Source of the DNA: Streptomyces ficellus
GTDB lineage: Bacteria > Actinomycetota > Actinomycetes > Streptomycetales > Streptomycetaceae
Reading direction: 5' to 3'
Length of the DNA stretch: 64,000 bases
Assembly (NCBI RefSeq): GCF_009739905.1
Contig: NZ_CP034279.1
Location: 1,736,001-1,800,000, forward strand
Shown here: piece by piece, positions 16,713-25,235 of the stretch
How positions within the stretch are numbered: the stretch's first letter is position 1
Layout: every line of letters begins with the position of its first letter
Translations under genes and position numbers: made by a program
The notes under the pieces: model-generated
Databases searched by the model: none
The model's input: only the letters and a program-made list of their open reading frames with translations
Told to the model about the DNA's origin: nothing

Positions 16713-18089
16713 TCACCGCCCGGTGGCGCGGACGGTGGCCAGCAGCGGGGCCGACGGCTGGAGCAGCAGGGCCGCCCGGGGCGTCACCGGCGTGGGCGGC
16801 AGGTCGAGGCGGAAGCGCTGCGCGAGCGTGGCGAGGACCAGGACGGCCTCCACCTGGGCGAAGCGGGCCCCGAGGCAGGTGCGCTGACCGCCGCCGAAGG
16901 GGTACCAGGCGTGGTCGGGTACGGGGTCGGGGCTGTCGCCGTCCCAGCGTTCCGGGCGGAATTCGGTGGACCGCGGGAACCAGCGCGGGTCGCGGTGGGT
17001 GGTCCACGGGCTGCACCAGACGACGGTCCCGGCCGGGAGGCGCGTACCGCCGAGGGTGGCGCCCTCGCGGGCGACACCGGCGAGCAGCCAGGCGGGCGGG
17101 TAGAGCCGCAGGGCCTCCTTGACGATCTGCTGGGTCCAGGTGAGGCGGTCGTGGTCGTCGATGGTGGGCGGCCGCCCGCCCAGGACGCGGTCGAGTTCGG
17201 TTTCGAGGCGGTCCCGTGCGGAGGGCGACGCCGACAGCAGGTGCCACGTCCAGGTGAGGGCGGTCGACGTCGTCTCGTGACCGGCCGCCCACAGGGTGAC
17301 CGCCTCGTCGCGCACCTCCCGGGGCGACAGCGGGCGGCCCTGCTCGTCGCGGGCGGCGAGGAGCCGGCTCAGCAGGTCGTCACGGCCCGCCTCGGCCCCG
17401 CCGCCCTGGGGGCGGCCCTCCCGCAGGCGTGCGCGGATCAGCCGGTGCACCTCGGCGTCGATCGTGGACACGGCCGCCCGCAGCCGTTGCCGCGCCGGGG
17501 TGGTGACCCAGCCGGGCAGGAAGAGGCTCATGCCGCGCAGCTCGGCGCCGATGACCTGCTCGGCGACGTTCATCGCGTCGGCGAGCGCCCGTGTCCGGTC
17601 ACCGAGGTCGTTGCCGAAGAGGCAGCGGAGCACCACGCGCTGGGTGATCAGTGCCATCTGGTGGCGCACGTCGACGCGGTCCCCGTCCCGCCACCCGTCG
17701 GCGGCGGAGCGGGCGCAGTCGACCATGGTGGCGGCGTACGCCCTGACCTGGCGCGGCCGGACGGTCGGCTGCACGAGCGAGCGCTTGCGGCGCCAGTCCT
17801 CGCCCTTGCTCATGATCACGCTCTGGCCGACGACCCGCTTGAACGCCCAGCCGATGTCGAGGATGTCGTACGCCCGCTCCCGCGCGCCCAGCAGCTCGGC
17901 GATGTGCTCCGGGTGGGACAGGAACAGGCTCGGGCGGGGGCCGAGCGACCAGCGGACGGCGTCCCCGAACTCGTCCCGCAGCCGGGTCAGGAACGCCAGC
18001 GGGTCCCTGCCGAATTCGGGGAGGTTGCCCAGCACGGGCAGGCCACGCGGCCCGGGCACGGGGGTCAGGGGAACGCTGCACGTGGTCAC
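16713..18089 (-). CDS. Cytochrome P450
   Basis: 458 residues. The heme signature FGGGQRTCLGARFA places the thiolate ligand at Cys405. The I-helix oxygen-binding motif is AGHETTS, the K-helix ExxR is EALR, and the PERF-type segment is FRPERW. The proline-rich start (VPGPRGLPVLGNLPEFGRDP) and these motifs resemble long-substrate or fatty-acid-type bacterial P450s more than small macrolide hydroxylases. No ferredoxin or reductase gene is adjacent, so redox partners must come from elsewhere. The GTG start has GGAG 6 bases upstream. Three GCACTCT copies lie just upstream. The substrate cannot be deduced. Confidence 0.9.
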   Translation of the reverse strand: MTTCSVPLTPVPGPRGLPVLGNLPEFGRDPLAFLTRLRDEFGDAVRWSLGPRPSLFLSHPEHIAELLGARERAYDILDIGWAFKRVVGQSVIMSKGEDWRRKRSLVQPTVRPRQVRAYAATMVDCARSAADGWRDGDRVDVRHQMALITQRVVLRCLFGNDLGDRTRALADAMNVAEQVIGAELRGMSLFLPGWVTTPARQRLRAAVSTIDAEVHRLIRARLREGRPQGGGAEAGRDDLLSRLLAARDEQGRPLSPREVRDEAVTLWAAGHETTSTALTWTWHLLSASPSARDRLETELDRVLGGRPPTIDDHDRLTWTQQIVKEALRLYPPAWLLAGVAREGATLGGTRLPAGTVVWCSPWTTHRDPRWFPRSTEFRPERWDGDSPDPVPDHAWYPFGGGQRTCLGARFAQVEAVLVLATLAQRFRLDLPPTPVTPRAALLLQPSAPLLATVRATGR

Positions 18090-18116
18090 GGGGGCTCCAG
18101 CGGTCGTCTCGCGGCG

Positions 18117-18150
18117 GCACTCTCGGCACTCTCAAGAGCACTCTCGGCAC
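18117..18150. promoter_or_regulatory. Phased direct repeats upstream of the P450 gene
   Basis: GCACTCTCGGCAC occurs at 18117-18129 and 18138-18150, 21 bases apart (two helical turns), with a third GCACTCT at 18126. The repeats lie 28-61 bases before the P450 GTG start. Binding by a regulator is inferred, not shown. Confidence 0.4.
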
Positions 18151-18344
18151 CCCTAACGCGGCGGGGGAACGGGAGGTCGCGACGGGCCGCCGCCGATCGG
18201 GTTCCCGGACGCCGGCCGGGGCCGGGCCGTCGCGGCCGTCCGGGCGCCGGCCCCCGTCCGGGCACCGGCCGCGGTGGGTCCGGTGCCCGAACCGTTGTCC
18301 GCCGGGCCTGGTCAGCACCGGGAGTGAGCTGGCAGGATCGCGCC

Positions 18345-19343
18345 ATGCTCCAGGCCCTGTCCCGTATCGGCCGCCGCCGCGCCCTTCAGGCGTGGGCGGT
18401 GGGTCTCGCGGTGCTCGGCCTGCTCCTGTGGTGGCTGGTTCCCGCCGGTGACCCGTCGCCGCGCGGGAAGGTCACTTTCAGCACCGGCGTACCGACCGGG
18501 GTGTACCAGCGCTACGGCGAGCTGCTGGAGGAGGCGCTGGGGCGGCAGGTGCCGGACGTCGCCATACAGCTGCTCGACAGCGAGGGTTCCCGGCAGAACC
18601 TGGAGCGGCTCGCGTCCGGGGAGGCGGACTTCACGATCGCCACGGCCGACGCGGTGGCCACGTACATCCGGGACAGCCGGCCCGGTGCGTACGACCTGCG
18701 CGGCTGCGCCCGGCTGTACGACGACTACGTGCAGCTGATCGTGCCCAGGGGCTCCAAGGTGCGGTCGACCGGTGACCTGCGGGGCCTGCGGGTCGGCGTG
18801 GGACAGGAGGGGTCGGGCGTACGGCTGATCGCCAACCGGCTGCTCCAGGCCGCCAAGGTCGACCCCGAGACGGGGATCGAGCCCGTGTCGGCGGGGATCG
18901 ACACGATGCCGACCCTGCTGGAGCAGGGGAAGCTGGACGCGTTCTTCTGGTCGGGCGGGCTGCCCACCAGCGCCGTGCAGAAGCTCTCGGAGCGCTTCCC
19001 GATCCGGCTCGTCCCGCTCCAGGACGACCTGGTCAACCGGGTGCACGAGGGCGGTGGCAGCGGCCGCTACTACCGCTCGGCGGTCATCCCCGCCGACGCG
19101 TACGCCCTCTCCCAGGAGGGCCGGCCGGTCGACACGGTGGCCGTGGCCAACCTGCTCGTCACCACCGACCGTACGGACCCGGCGCTGGCGGAGGCCTTCA
19201 CCCGCACGGTGATCCAGAGCCGCGACCGGATCGGCCGCGAGGTGCACCCCGCCCAGCTGGTCGACCTCCGCACGGCCGTCTACACCGACCCGCTGCCCCT
19301 GCACGAGGGCGCGCGGCGCTACTACCGGTCGGTCAAGCCCTGA
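18345..19343 (+). CDS. TAXI-family solute-binding protein, membrane anchored
   Basis: 332 residues. An uncleaved-looking N-terminal membrane segment (AWAVGLAVLGLLLWWLVPA) anchors a periplasmic-binding fold of the TRAP-associated extracytoplasmic immunogenic (TAXI) type: FSTGVPTGVYQRYGELLEE, SGEADFTIATADAVATYI, GQEGSGVRLIANRLLQ, KLDAFFWSGGLPTSAV. TAXI proteins bind small organic acids or glutamate/glutamine. No TRAP permease gene lies nearby, so either the permease is encoded elsewhere or the protein acts as a sensor. A two-component system starts 800 bases downstream on the other strand. The ATG has AGGA at good spacing. It is divergent from the P450 gene. Confidence 0.85.
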   Translation: MLQALSRIGRRRALQAWAVGLAVLGLLLWWLVPAGDPSPRGKVTFSTGVPTGVYQRYGELLEEALGRQVPDVAIQLLDSEGSRQNLERLASGEADFTIATADAVATYIRDSRPGAYDLRGCARLYDDYVQLIVPRGSKVRSTGDLRGLRVGVGQEGSGVRLIANRLLQAAKVDPETGIEPVSAGIDTMPTLLEQGKLDAFFWSGGLPTSAVQKLSERFPIRLVPLQDDLVNRVHEGGGSGRYYRSAVIPADAYALSQEGRPVDTVAVANLLVTTDRTDPALAEAFTRTVIQSRDRIGREVHPAQLVDLRTAVYTDPLPLHEGARRYYRSVKP

Positions 19344-19384
19344 GCGGCGGGACGGGACGCGGAGGGGCTCACGGACTCCGTCGC

Positions 19385-19403
19385 ACGGAATTCTGAATTC
19401 CGT
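19385..19403. promoter_or_regulatory. Perfect palindrome upstream of the secreted protein gene
   Basis: ACGGAATTC-T-GAATTCCGT, 9-base arms around one base, in the gap between the TAXI gene and the secreted protein gene. Its AT-rich core contrasts with its surroundings. It could be an operator; it is too short on spacing to form a hairpin. Confidence 0.4.
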
Positions 19404-19531
19404 CGGCTTGAAATGATCGATGGCGCTCCGGGCTTTTCTGCTGGCCTTTCCTCCTGGACCGGATGTAGACGCCATCGAAGAATCGGGGGCGGGAATCCGA
19501 AATCCGGCCCATCAGTCCTAGGGGGAACGAC

Positions 19532-20020
19532 GTGCTTCGTCGCGTTCTGGCCGCATCGGCCGCCACTGTCTGCGTCATGGGAATCGGCACGGTCCAGGCG
19601 GCCGCCACGACCGCGCCGCCGCAGAACACGTCCATCGAGGAGGAGTGCGAGAAGAACGCCGGTAAGCCGTTCAACGGCTTCCGGCAGGAGTACGACTACC
19701 GGACCGAAGCCCGCATGGGCATGGTGTGGAATTACTGCCGGCCGGAAAAGGACATGTTCGGGTACGCGGAGGTGACCAAGCAGGGTAGGGCCTCCGAGGT
19801 GTGGTTCGAGCGCGCCACGGAGGGCCCCAACCCGGCCACCTGGACCGGCCCGCACAGCAAGAAGGCGGCTGTCGGGTGGGTCGCGCACACCGAGACCACC
19901 AAGTACGGCGACTACTGGTGGCGCGCGTGTGCCGACATCACCAGCAAGGCCGGTGCCAAGGTGAGGGAGTGCAGCAACTGGTACCAGCCGAGCACCATGT
20001 TCACGCCGGTGCCCCGGTGA
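19532..20020 (+). CDS. Small secreted protein with four cysteines
   Basis: 162 residues. The signal peptide (MLRRVLAASAATVCVMGIGT) ends in VQA, a signal peptidase I site, leaving a mature protein of about 137 residues. The mature part has four Cys (in EECEKN, NYCRPE, RACADI, RECSNW), enough for two disulfides, and many aromatic residues (YDYRTEARMGMVWNY, YGDYWWRA). The GTG start follows AGGGGG. I recognise no family. Convergent with the histidine kinase gene. Confidence 0.7.
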   Translation: MLRRVLAASAATVCVMGIGTVQAAATTAPPQNTSIEEECEKNAGKPFNGFRQEYDYRTEARMGMVWNYCRPEKDMFGYAEVTKQGRASEVWFERATEGPNPATWTGPHSKKAAVGWVAHTETTKYGDYWWRACADITSKAGAKVRECSNWYQPSTMFTPVPR

Positions 20021-20094
20021 CCTTTACGGACCGGCCCGTGAACACCGCGCTCCGGCTCGTGTGACATCACGCGGTGCACGGGTGCGTCACAACT

Positions 20095-20126
20095 CGACGG
20101 CCCGCCGGGAGACCGGCGGGCCGTCG
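20095..20126. terminator. Bidirectional terminator
   Basis: A perfect 14-base stem (20095-20108 with 20113-20126) closed by the tetraloop GAGA lies between the convergent secreted-protein and histidine kinase genes. Confidence 0.85.
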
Positions 20127-20163
20127 TCGTGCACCGCGTACCGCCTCGACCGCCGTCCGACCC

Positions 20164-21558
20164 TCACGCGTCCGGCGCGGTGCGCGGGACGGTGACCGTG
20201 ACGCGCAGGCCGTGCGGCTCGTGGTGGGCGTAGGTGAGGGAGCCGCCGCCGGCGGTGAGCAGGGCGCGCGAGATGGACAGGCCGAGGCCCGAGCCCTTGA
20301 TGTTCTGGTGGCGATTGCTGCGCCAGAAGCGGTCCCCGATGCGGGCCAGCTCCTCGTCGGTCAGGCCGGGGCCGCCGTCCGTGATCACGATGGTGGAGGT
20401 GTCGCCGTCGGCGGCGACCGTCACGGTGACCTCCTCGCCGGCGGGCGTGAACTTCAGCGCGTTGTCGATGACGGCGTCGAGGGCGCTGGAGAGGGCCACC
20501 GGGTCGGCCCAGGCGGTGACCGCGGTCCCCCGGCCGGTGAGGCGGACGCCCTTCTCGTCGGCGAGCGGCCGCCAGGCGGCCACGCGTTCGCCGGTCAGTT
20601 CGCCGATGTCGGTGAGCCGCAGATCGGCGGCGGCGTGCTCGGCGAGGGCGAGGTCCAGCAGGTCGTCCAGGACCTGCGCCAGGCGCTTGCCCTCGGTGCG
20701 TACGGAGGCGATCTCGTCGTTGCCGGGCGGCAGTTCCAGCGCCAGCAGCTCGATGCGCAGCAGCAGCGCGGCGAGCGGGTTGCGCAGCTGGTGGGAGGCG
20801 TCGGCGACGAAGGCCCGCTGCTGCTCCAGCACTTCCTCGACGTTGTCGGCCATCTCGTTGAACGAGCGGGCGAGGCGCCGCAGTTCCGGCGGGCCACCGG
20901 CCGCCGCGACCCTGGACTTCATCCGGCCGGTCGCGATGTCGTGGGTGGCCGCGTCCAGGACCTTGACGGGCTTGAGCACCCATCCGGTCAGCCGGAACGC
21001 CGCCCCGACGGCCAGCAGCATCGCGGCGACCTCACCGGCCGCGATCAGCAGCCAGCCGTGCAGGATGCGGGAGCGCAGCTGCCCGGTGGGCGAGTCGGTG
21101 AGCACGACCGCGACGACGTCCCCGTCCCGTACTACCGGTGAGGCGACGGCGAGCCGGGCGTTCGGCTGCCAGGGCCACACCTGCGGCGGGTCGTGGCTGC
21201 GGCGGCCCAGCAGCGCCTCGCGGAAGGCGCGGCGGGGCTCGCCGCTCGCGGGGACGTCCCAGTCCTTCGGGGCGCGGGCCATGGCGGTGGTGTCGCGGAA
21301 GAAGACGCCGACCTCGATCCCGTACACCTCGTGGTAGCGGACGAGTTCGCCGTAGAGGGTGGACTGCCGCTCGTCGATGCCGGGCCCGCGCTCGGTGACG
21401 AACTGGGCGAGCGCCGCGAAGCGGGCGGTGTCGTCGATGCGGTCGACGACGACGGTCTGCTGCTGGGCGGCGGCGAGTGCGGCGGCGAGCGGGAACCCGA
21501 GCGCGAGGAGCACGCCCGCCATGAGGACGAGGAGCAACGGGAGCAGCCGGGTGCGCAC
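20164..21558 (-). CDS. Sensor histidine kinase
   Basis: 464 residues, GTG start. The first membrane segment (LLPLLLVLMAGVLLALGFPL) is followed by an extracytoplasmic sensor region of about 130 residues, a second membrane segment (GWLLIAAGEVAAMLLAVGAA), HAMP, the HisKA H-box in FVADASHQLRNPLAALLLR, and an ATPase domain with N box (NALKF), G1 (DGGPGL), F box (FWR) and G2 (GSGLGLSIS). It is 15 bases downstream of its response regulator. By position it corresponds to the S. coelicolor SCO5784/SCO5785 pair, reported to influence secretion and antibiotic production; that link is by synteny only. The divergent TAXI protein is a possible sensory partner. Confidence 0.92.
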   Translation of the reverse strand: MRTRLLPLLLVLMAGVLLALGFPLAAALAAAQQQTVVVDRIDDTARFAALAQFVTERGPGIDERQSTLYGELVRYHEVYGIEVGVFFRDTTAMARAPKDWDVPASGEPRRAFREALLGRRSHDPPQVWPWQPNARLAVASPVVRDGDVVAVVLTDSPTGQLRSRILHGWLLIAAGEVAAMLLAVGAAFRLTGWVLKPVKVLDAATHDIATGRMKSRVAAAGGPPELRRLARSFNEMADNVEEVLEQQRAFVADASHQLRNPLAALLLRIELLALELPPGNDEIASVRTEGKRLAQVLDDLLDLALAEHAAADLRLTDIGELTGERVAAWRPLADEKGVRLTGRGTAVTAWADPVALSSALDAVIDNALKFTPAGEEVTVTVAADGDTSTIVITDGGPGLTDEELARIGDRFWRSNRHQNIKGSGLGLSISRALLTAGGGSLTYAHHEPHGLRVTVTVPRTAPDA

Positions 21559-21573
21559 GGGATCGCCGGGACG

Positions 21574-22308
21574 TTACGCGGCCGGCGCGACCAGGCGGTA
21601 ACCGACGCCGCGCACGGTCTCGATGAGGGCGGGCATCCGCAGCTTGGCGCGGAGGGACGCCACGTGGACCTCCAGGGTGCGGCCGGTCCCCTCCCAGCTG
21701 GTGCGCCAGACCTCGCTGATGATCTGCTCGCGGCGGAAGACGACGCCGGGGCGCTGCGCGAGCAGGGCGAGCAGGTCGAACTCCTTGCGGGTGAGCTGGA
21801 CCTCCGCGCCCGCCACGGTGACCCGGCGGGTGGGCAGCTCGATGGTGACGGCGCCCAGGCGCAGCGGCGCCGCCTCGTCCGTACCGCCGTTGCCGCCGCC
21901 CGTACCGCCGTTGCCGGCGTCGTCGGCGTCCGGGGCGGAGCGCCGGCTGACGGCGTGGATGCGGGCGAGCAGTTCGCCCGTGTCGTACGGCTTGACGACG
22001 TAGTCGTCGGCGCCCAGGTTGAGGCCGTGGATGCGCGAGCGGACGTCGGCCCGCGCGGTCACCATGATCACGGGCGTGGTGGTGAGCTTCCGGATCTTGC
22101 CGCACACCTGGTAGCCGTCCTGGTCGGGCAGGCCGAGGTCCAGGAGGACGACGCCGAAGGGGGCGCGTCCGGCGTTGGCGGCGGGCAGCACGGCCTGGAG
22201 CGCCTCTTCGCCGTTGCGGGCGTGGGTGACGTCGAACCCGTGCTTCTTGAGGATCGCGGACAGGGCGGCGGCGACGTGGTCGTCGTCCTCGACGAGCAGC
22301 AGTCTCAA
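21574..22308 (-). CDS. OmpR-family response regulator
   Basis: 244 residues from a TTG start. The receiver domain has the acidic pair in LLLVEDDDH, the phospho-acceptor Asp in GVVLLDLGLPDQDG, Thr in MVTARAD and Lys in DDYVVKPYD. A Gly/Asn linker (DDAGNGGTGGGNGGTDEA) leads to a winged-helix domain with LTRKEFDLLALLA and ETVRGVGYRL. The TTG at 22308 is chosen because it gives the family-standard start RLLLVEDD and AAGGGGG lies 4 bases upstream. TTG at 22347 and GTG at 22335 are in-frame alternatives. First gene of the two-component operon, divergent from gluA. Confidence 0.92.
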   Translation of the reverse strand: MRLLLVEDDDHVAAALSAILKKHGFDVTHARNGEEALQAVLPAANAGRAPFGVVLLDLGLPDQDGYQVCGKIRKLTTTPVIMVTARADVRSRIHGLNLGADDYVVKPYDTGELLARIHAVSRRSAPDADDAGNGGTGGGNGGTDEAAPLRLGAVTIELPTRRVTVAGAEVQLTRKEFDLLALLAQRPGVVFRREQIISEVWRTSWEGTGRTLEVHVASLRAKLRMPALIETVRGVGYRLVAPAA

Positions 22309-22518
22309 TGGGCCCCCTTCCGAAGGTGCGATCACTCGGGTGACCAAACGGCCACCTGGGCATGAACGCCGATGAGCGGCCCGCCAGTCAAGAGGGTTCC
22401 GGCCGCGGGCGGGGTTCCGTTATGCACCCGTTCTCCTCGCCGCCCTCCCGTGCCGTCCCGTTCACGCATAGTGTCCGGTTGCAGCCGGATCGTTATCCTC
22501 AATTTCCGCTCAGATGTA

Positions 22519-22548
22519 ATGACGCTGGTCGCACCACGTGCTTAGTGT
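22519..22548 (+). promoter_or_regulatory. Probable gluA promoter
   Basis: ATGACG (-35, one mismatch to TTGACG) and TAGTGT (-10, TANNNT) are separated by 18 bases. The start would fall near 22555, about 28 bases before gluA. A second TAGTGTCC lies at about 22470. Confidence 0.5.
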
Positions 22549-22582
22549 CCTCTCCAACCGAGCAGGACGGAGCAAGAAGCCG

Positions 22583-23368
22583 ATGAGCGGAGTGTCAGTG
22601 ACCAAGGGCGCGGAGGACGCCGTACCGACGGCGAGCGACCTGGTCGTGCTGAGCAACGTCAACAAGCACTTCGGCGCGCTGCATGTGCTCCAGGACATCG
22701 ACCTGACCATCGCCCGTGGCGAGGTCGTGGTCGTCATCGGGCCGTCCGGGTCCGGCAAGTCCACGCTGTGCCGCACCATCAACCGCCTGGAGACCATCGA
22801 CTCCGGCAGCATCACCATCGACGGCAAGCCGCTGCCCCAGGAGGGCAAGGAGCTCGCCCGGCTGCGGGCCGACGTCGGCATGGTCTTCCAGTCGTTCAAC
22901 CTCTTCGCGCACAAGACCGTGCTGGAGAACGTCATGCTGGGCCAGGTCAAGGTCCGCAAGGCGGACAAGAAGGCCGCGGAACAGAAGGCCAGGACGCTCC
23001 TGGACCGGGTGGGCGTCGGCTCGCAGGCCGACAAGTACCCGGCACAGCTGTCCGGCGGACAGCAGCAGCGCGTCGCGATCGCCCGTGCGCTGGCCATGGA
23101 CCCGAAGGTGATGCTCTTCGACGAGCCCACGTCGGCGCTCGACCCCGAGATGATCAATGAGGTCCTCGAGGTCATGCAGCAGCTGGCGCGGGACGGGATG
23201 ACGATGATCGTCGTCACCCACGAGATGGGCTTCGCGCGGTCCGCCGCCAACCGGGTCGTCTTCATGGCCGACGGCCGGATCGTCGAAGAGGCGACGCCGG
23301 AGCACTTCTTCAGCAACCCGCGCAGCGACCGGGCCAAGGACTTCCTGTCGAAGATCCTTCACCACTGA
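22583..23368 (+). CDS. gluA: Glutamate ABC transporter ATP-binding protein GluA
   Basis: 261 residues. It energises import of glutamate by the GluBCD complex. Walker A is GPSGSGKST, the Q-loop lies in [10 protein letters not shown], the signature is LSGGQQQR, Walker B with the D-loop is [13 protein letters not shown], and the switch His is in THEMGF: a complete polar amino acid uptake ATPase. The ATG at 22583 has GGAG 10 bases upstream; a GTG five codons later has GGAG at closer spacing and is a real alternative. It is the first gene of a four-gene operon whose order and paralogue types match gluABCD of actinobacteria. Confidence 0.93.
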   Translation: MSGVSVTKGAEDAVPTASDLVVLSNVNKHFGALHVLQDIDLTIARGEVVVVIGPSGSGKSTLCRTINRLETIDSGSITIDGKPLPQEGKELARLRADVGMVFQSFNLFAHKTVLENVMLGQVKVRKADKKAAEQKARTLLDRVGVGSQADKYPAQLSGGQQQRVAIARALAMDPKVMLFDEPTSALDPEMINEVLEVMQQLARDGMTMIVVTHEMGFARSAANRVVFMADGRIVEEATPEHFFSNPRSDRAKDFLSKILHH

Positions 23369-23431
23369 CGGGTCCCGCCGGTGACCAACGGCGATGACGA
23401 CCAACGAACCACGACATAAGGGATGTTCACC

Positions 23432-24355
23432 ATGAAGCTCCGCAAGACGGCCGCCGTGGCCGTTGCTGTGCTCGCGCTGTCCGCGACCGCCTGTGGTGGC
23501 AAGGAGGGCTCCGCCGGTGACAAGCCGGCCGGCGTCCAGCCCGGCGCCACCAACGCCCCGGCCCTCCCCAAGTACGTCGTCGCCACCAACGTCGACCTGA
23601 AGGGCTCGCCCGCCTTCCAGGCCGCCAAGAAGCGCGGCAAGCTGATCGTCGGCTCCAAGGCGGACCAGCCGTACCTCGGCTTCGAGGACCAGGCCACCAA
23701 GAAGCGCTCGGGCTTCGACATCGAGATCGCCAAGATGATCGCCGCCGAGCTGGGCTTCAACGAGTCCCAGATCGAGTGGAAGACGGTCGACTCCAGCACC
23801 CGCGAGACGGCCATCTCCAAGGGCCAGGTCGACTACTACGTCGGTACGTACACGATCAACGACAAGCGCAAGGCGCAGGTCGGCTTCGCGGGTCCGTACT
23901 ACCTGGCCGGCGCCGACCTTCTGGTCCGCAAGGACGACACCTCGATCACCGGCCCGGACGCCGTCAAGGGCAAGAAGGTCTGCTCCATCAAGGGCTCCAC
24001 GCCGCTGCAGGAGATCAAGAAGCCGCAGTACGGCGCCGACACCACCGAGCTCGGCAAGTACTCGGACTGCGTGCAGCAGCTGCTCACCAAGCAGGTCGAC
24101 GCCGTGACGACGGACGACGCGATCCTCAAGGGTTACGCCGCCCAGAACCCCGGCAAGCTCAAGGTCGTCGGCAAGCCGTTCACCAAGGAGCCGTACGGCG
24201 TCGGCATGGACAAGGAGGACAAGGTCCTGCGCGACGCGGTCAGCAACGCCCTGGACAAGGGCGTCAAGGACGGCACGTACAAGAAGATCTACGAGGCCAC
24301 CCTGGGTCTGTCCGGCTCGGACTACACCGCGCCGCCGGCGCTCGAGCGCTACTGA
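23432..24355 (+). CDS. gluB: Glutamate-binding lipoprotein GluB
   Basis: 307 residues. The signal peptide with ALSATACGG makes Cys21 the lipid anchor. The solute-binding domain shows the polar amino acid pattern KLIVGSKADQPYLGFEDQ, FDIEIAKMIAAELGF and KGQVDYYVGTYTINDKRK. The ATG at 23432 is preferred over one three codons earlier because AAGGGA sits 8 bases before it and directly abuts the earlier one. It lies 63 bases after gluA. A hairpin after the gene may raise its transcript level over the permease genes, as binding protein is usually needed in excess. Confidence 0.93.
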   Translation: MKLRKTAAVAVAVLALSATACGGKEGSAGDKPAGVQPGATNAPALPKYVVATNVDLKGSPAFQAAKKRGKLIVGSKADQPYLGFEDQATKKRSGFDIEIAKMIAAELGFNESQIEWKTVDSSTRETAISKGQVDYYVGTYTINDKRKAQVGFAGPYYLAGADLLVRKDDTSITGPDAVKGKKVCSIKGSTPLQEIKKPQYGADTTELGKYSDCVQQLLTKQVDAVTTDDAILKGYAAQNPGKLKVVGKPFTKEPYGVGMDKEDKVLRDAVSNALDKGVKDGTYKKIYEATLGLSGSDYTAPPALERY

Positions 24356-24374
24356 CCGTCCCGCTTCACGACGA

Positions 24375-24405
24375 AGCGCCCCGTACCTGACGCGTACGGG
24401 GCGCT
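24375..24405 (+). terminator. Intercistronic hairpin between gluB and gluC
   Basis: A perfect 12-base stem (24375-24386 with 24394-24405) and 7-base loop lie 19 bases after the gluB stop. It can act as a partial terminator or as a barrier protecting gluAB mRNA. Confidence 0.65.
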
Positions 24406-24587
24406 CCGCCCCTTGCCCGGTGCGGGGGCGGGTGTCGTGTCGTGCCGTGTCGCACGTACCTCGCTCGTACGCCGCGCTTACGCCGCGCTTGTACGCACCG
24501 GGCCCATCCGGCGCGTCCGGCGCACGCACTGCCCCCGCCCCACACGCACCTTGACCGCCAGCCGCTGACCTCCGACGCGGAGACCCC

Positions 24588-25235
24588 ATGAACGTACTGC
24601 TCGACCACTTCTCAGAGTTCCGCGACGGCTTCATAGGAACCGTGTCGATCACCGCCGTCAGCACGGCCATCGCGCTGATCCTCGGTGTCGCCATCGCCGG
24701 TTTCCGGGTCTCCCCCGTCCCGCCGCTGCGCTGGTTCGGCACCGCGTGGGTCACCCTGCTGCGCAACACGCCGCTGACGCTGCTGTTCCTGGTGACGACG
24801 TTCGTGGTCCCCGAGATCCTGTTCCCGGGCATGAGCGCCTTCGTCCTCGGATCGATCGCGCTCGGCTTCTACACCTCCTCCTTCATCTGCGAGGCGGTCC
24901 GCTCCGGCATCAACACGGTGCCGCTGGGACAGGCCGAGGCGGCCCGCTCGCTCGGCATGACGTTCTCGCAGACGCTGCGGCTGATCGTGCTGCCGCAGGC
25001 CACCCGCACCGTGCTGCCGCCGATGAGCTCGATCCTCATCGCCCTCACCAAGAACTCGGCCATCGCGGGCGCCTTCAGCGTCACCGAACTCTTCGGCTGG
25101 CAGAAGCTGATGAGCGAAGAGGGATACGACATCATCCCGATCTTCATCTGGGTCTCCCTCGCCTACCTGGTGGTCACCTTCACCATCAGCGGCGTCTTCC
25201 GCATCCTTGAGCGCCGTATGGAGGTCGCCCGATGA
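24588..25235 (+). CDS. gluC: Glutamate ABC transporter permease GluC
   Basis: 215 residues. A HisM-type inner-membrane permease with five probable membrane segments. The EAA loop that docks on GluA is GQAEAARSLGMTFSQTLRLI. LLRNTPLTLLFLVTTFVVPE is the family N-terminal signature. GGAG 5 bases before the ATG. The last four bases overlap gluD (ATGA), so the two permease subunits are translated in a coupled way. The 232-base gap to gluB holds the hairpin and a tandem TACGCCGCGCT duplication at 24468-24489, otherwise nothing seen. Confidence 0.93.
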   Translation: MNVLLDHFSEFRDGFIGTVSITAVSTAIALILGVAIAGFRVSPVPPLRWFGTAWVTLLRNTPLTLLFLVTTFVVPEILFPGMSAFVLGSIALGFYTSSFICEAVRSGINTVPLGQAEAARSLGMTFSQTLRLIVLPQATRTVLPPMSSILIALTKNSAIAGAFSVTELFGWQKLMSEEGYDIIPIFIWVSLAYLVVTFTISGVFRILERRMEVAR

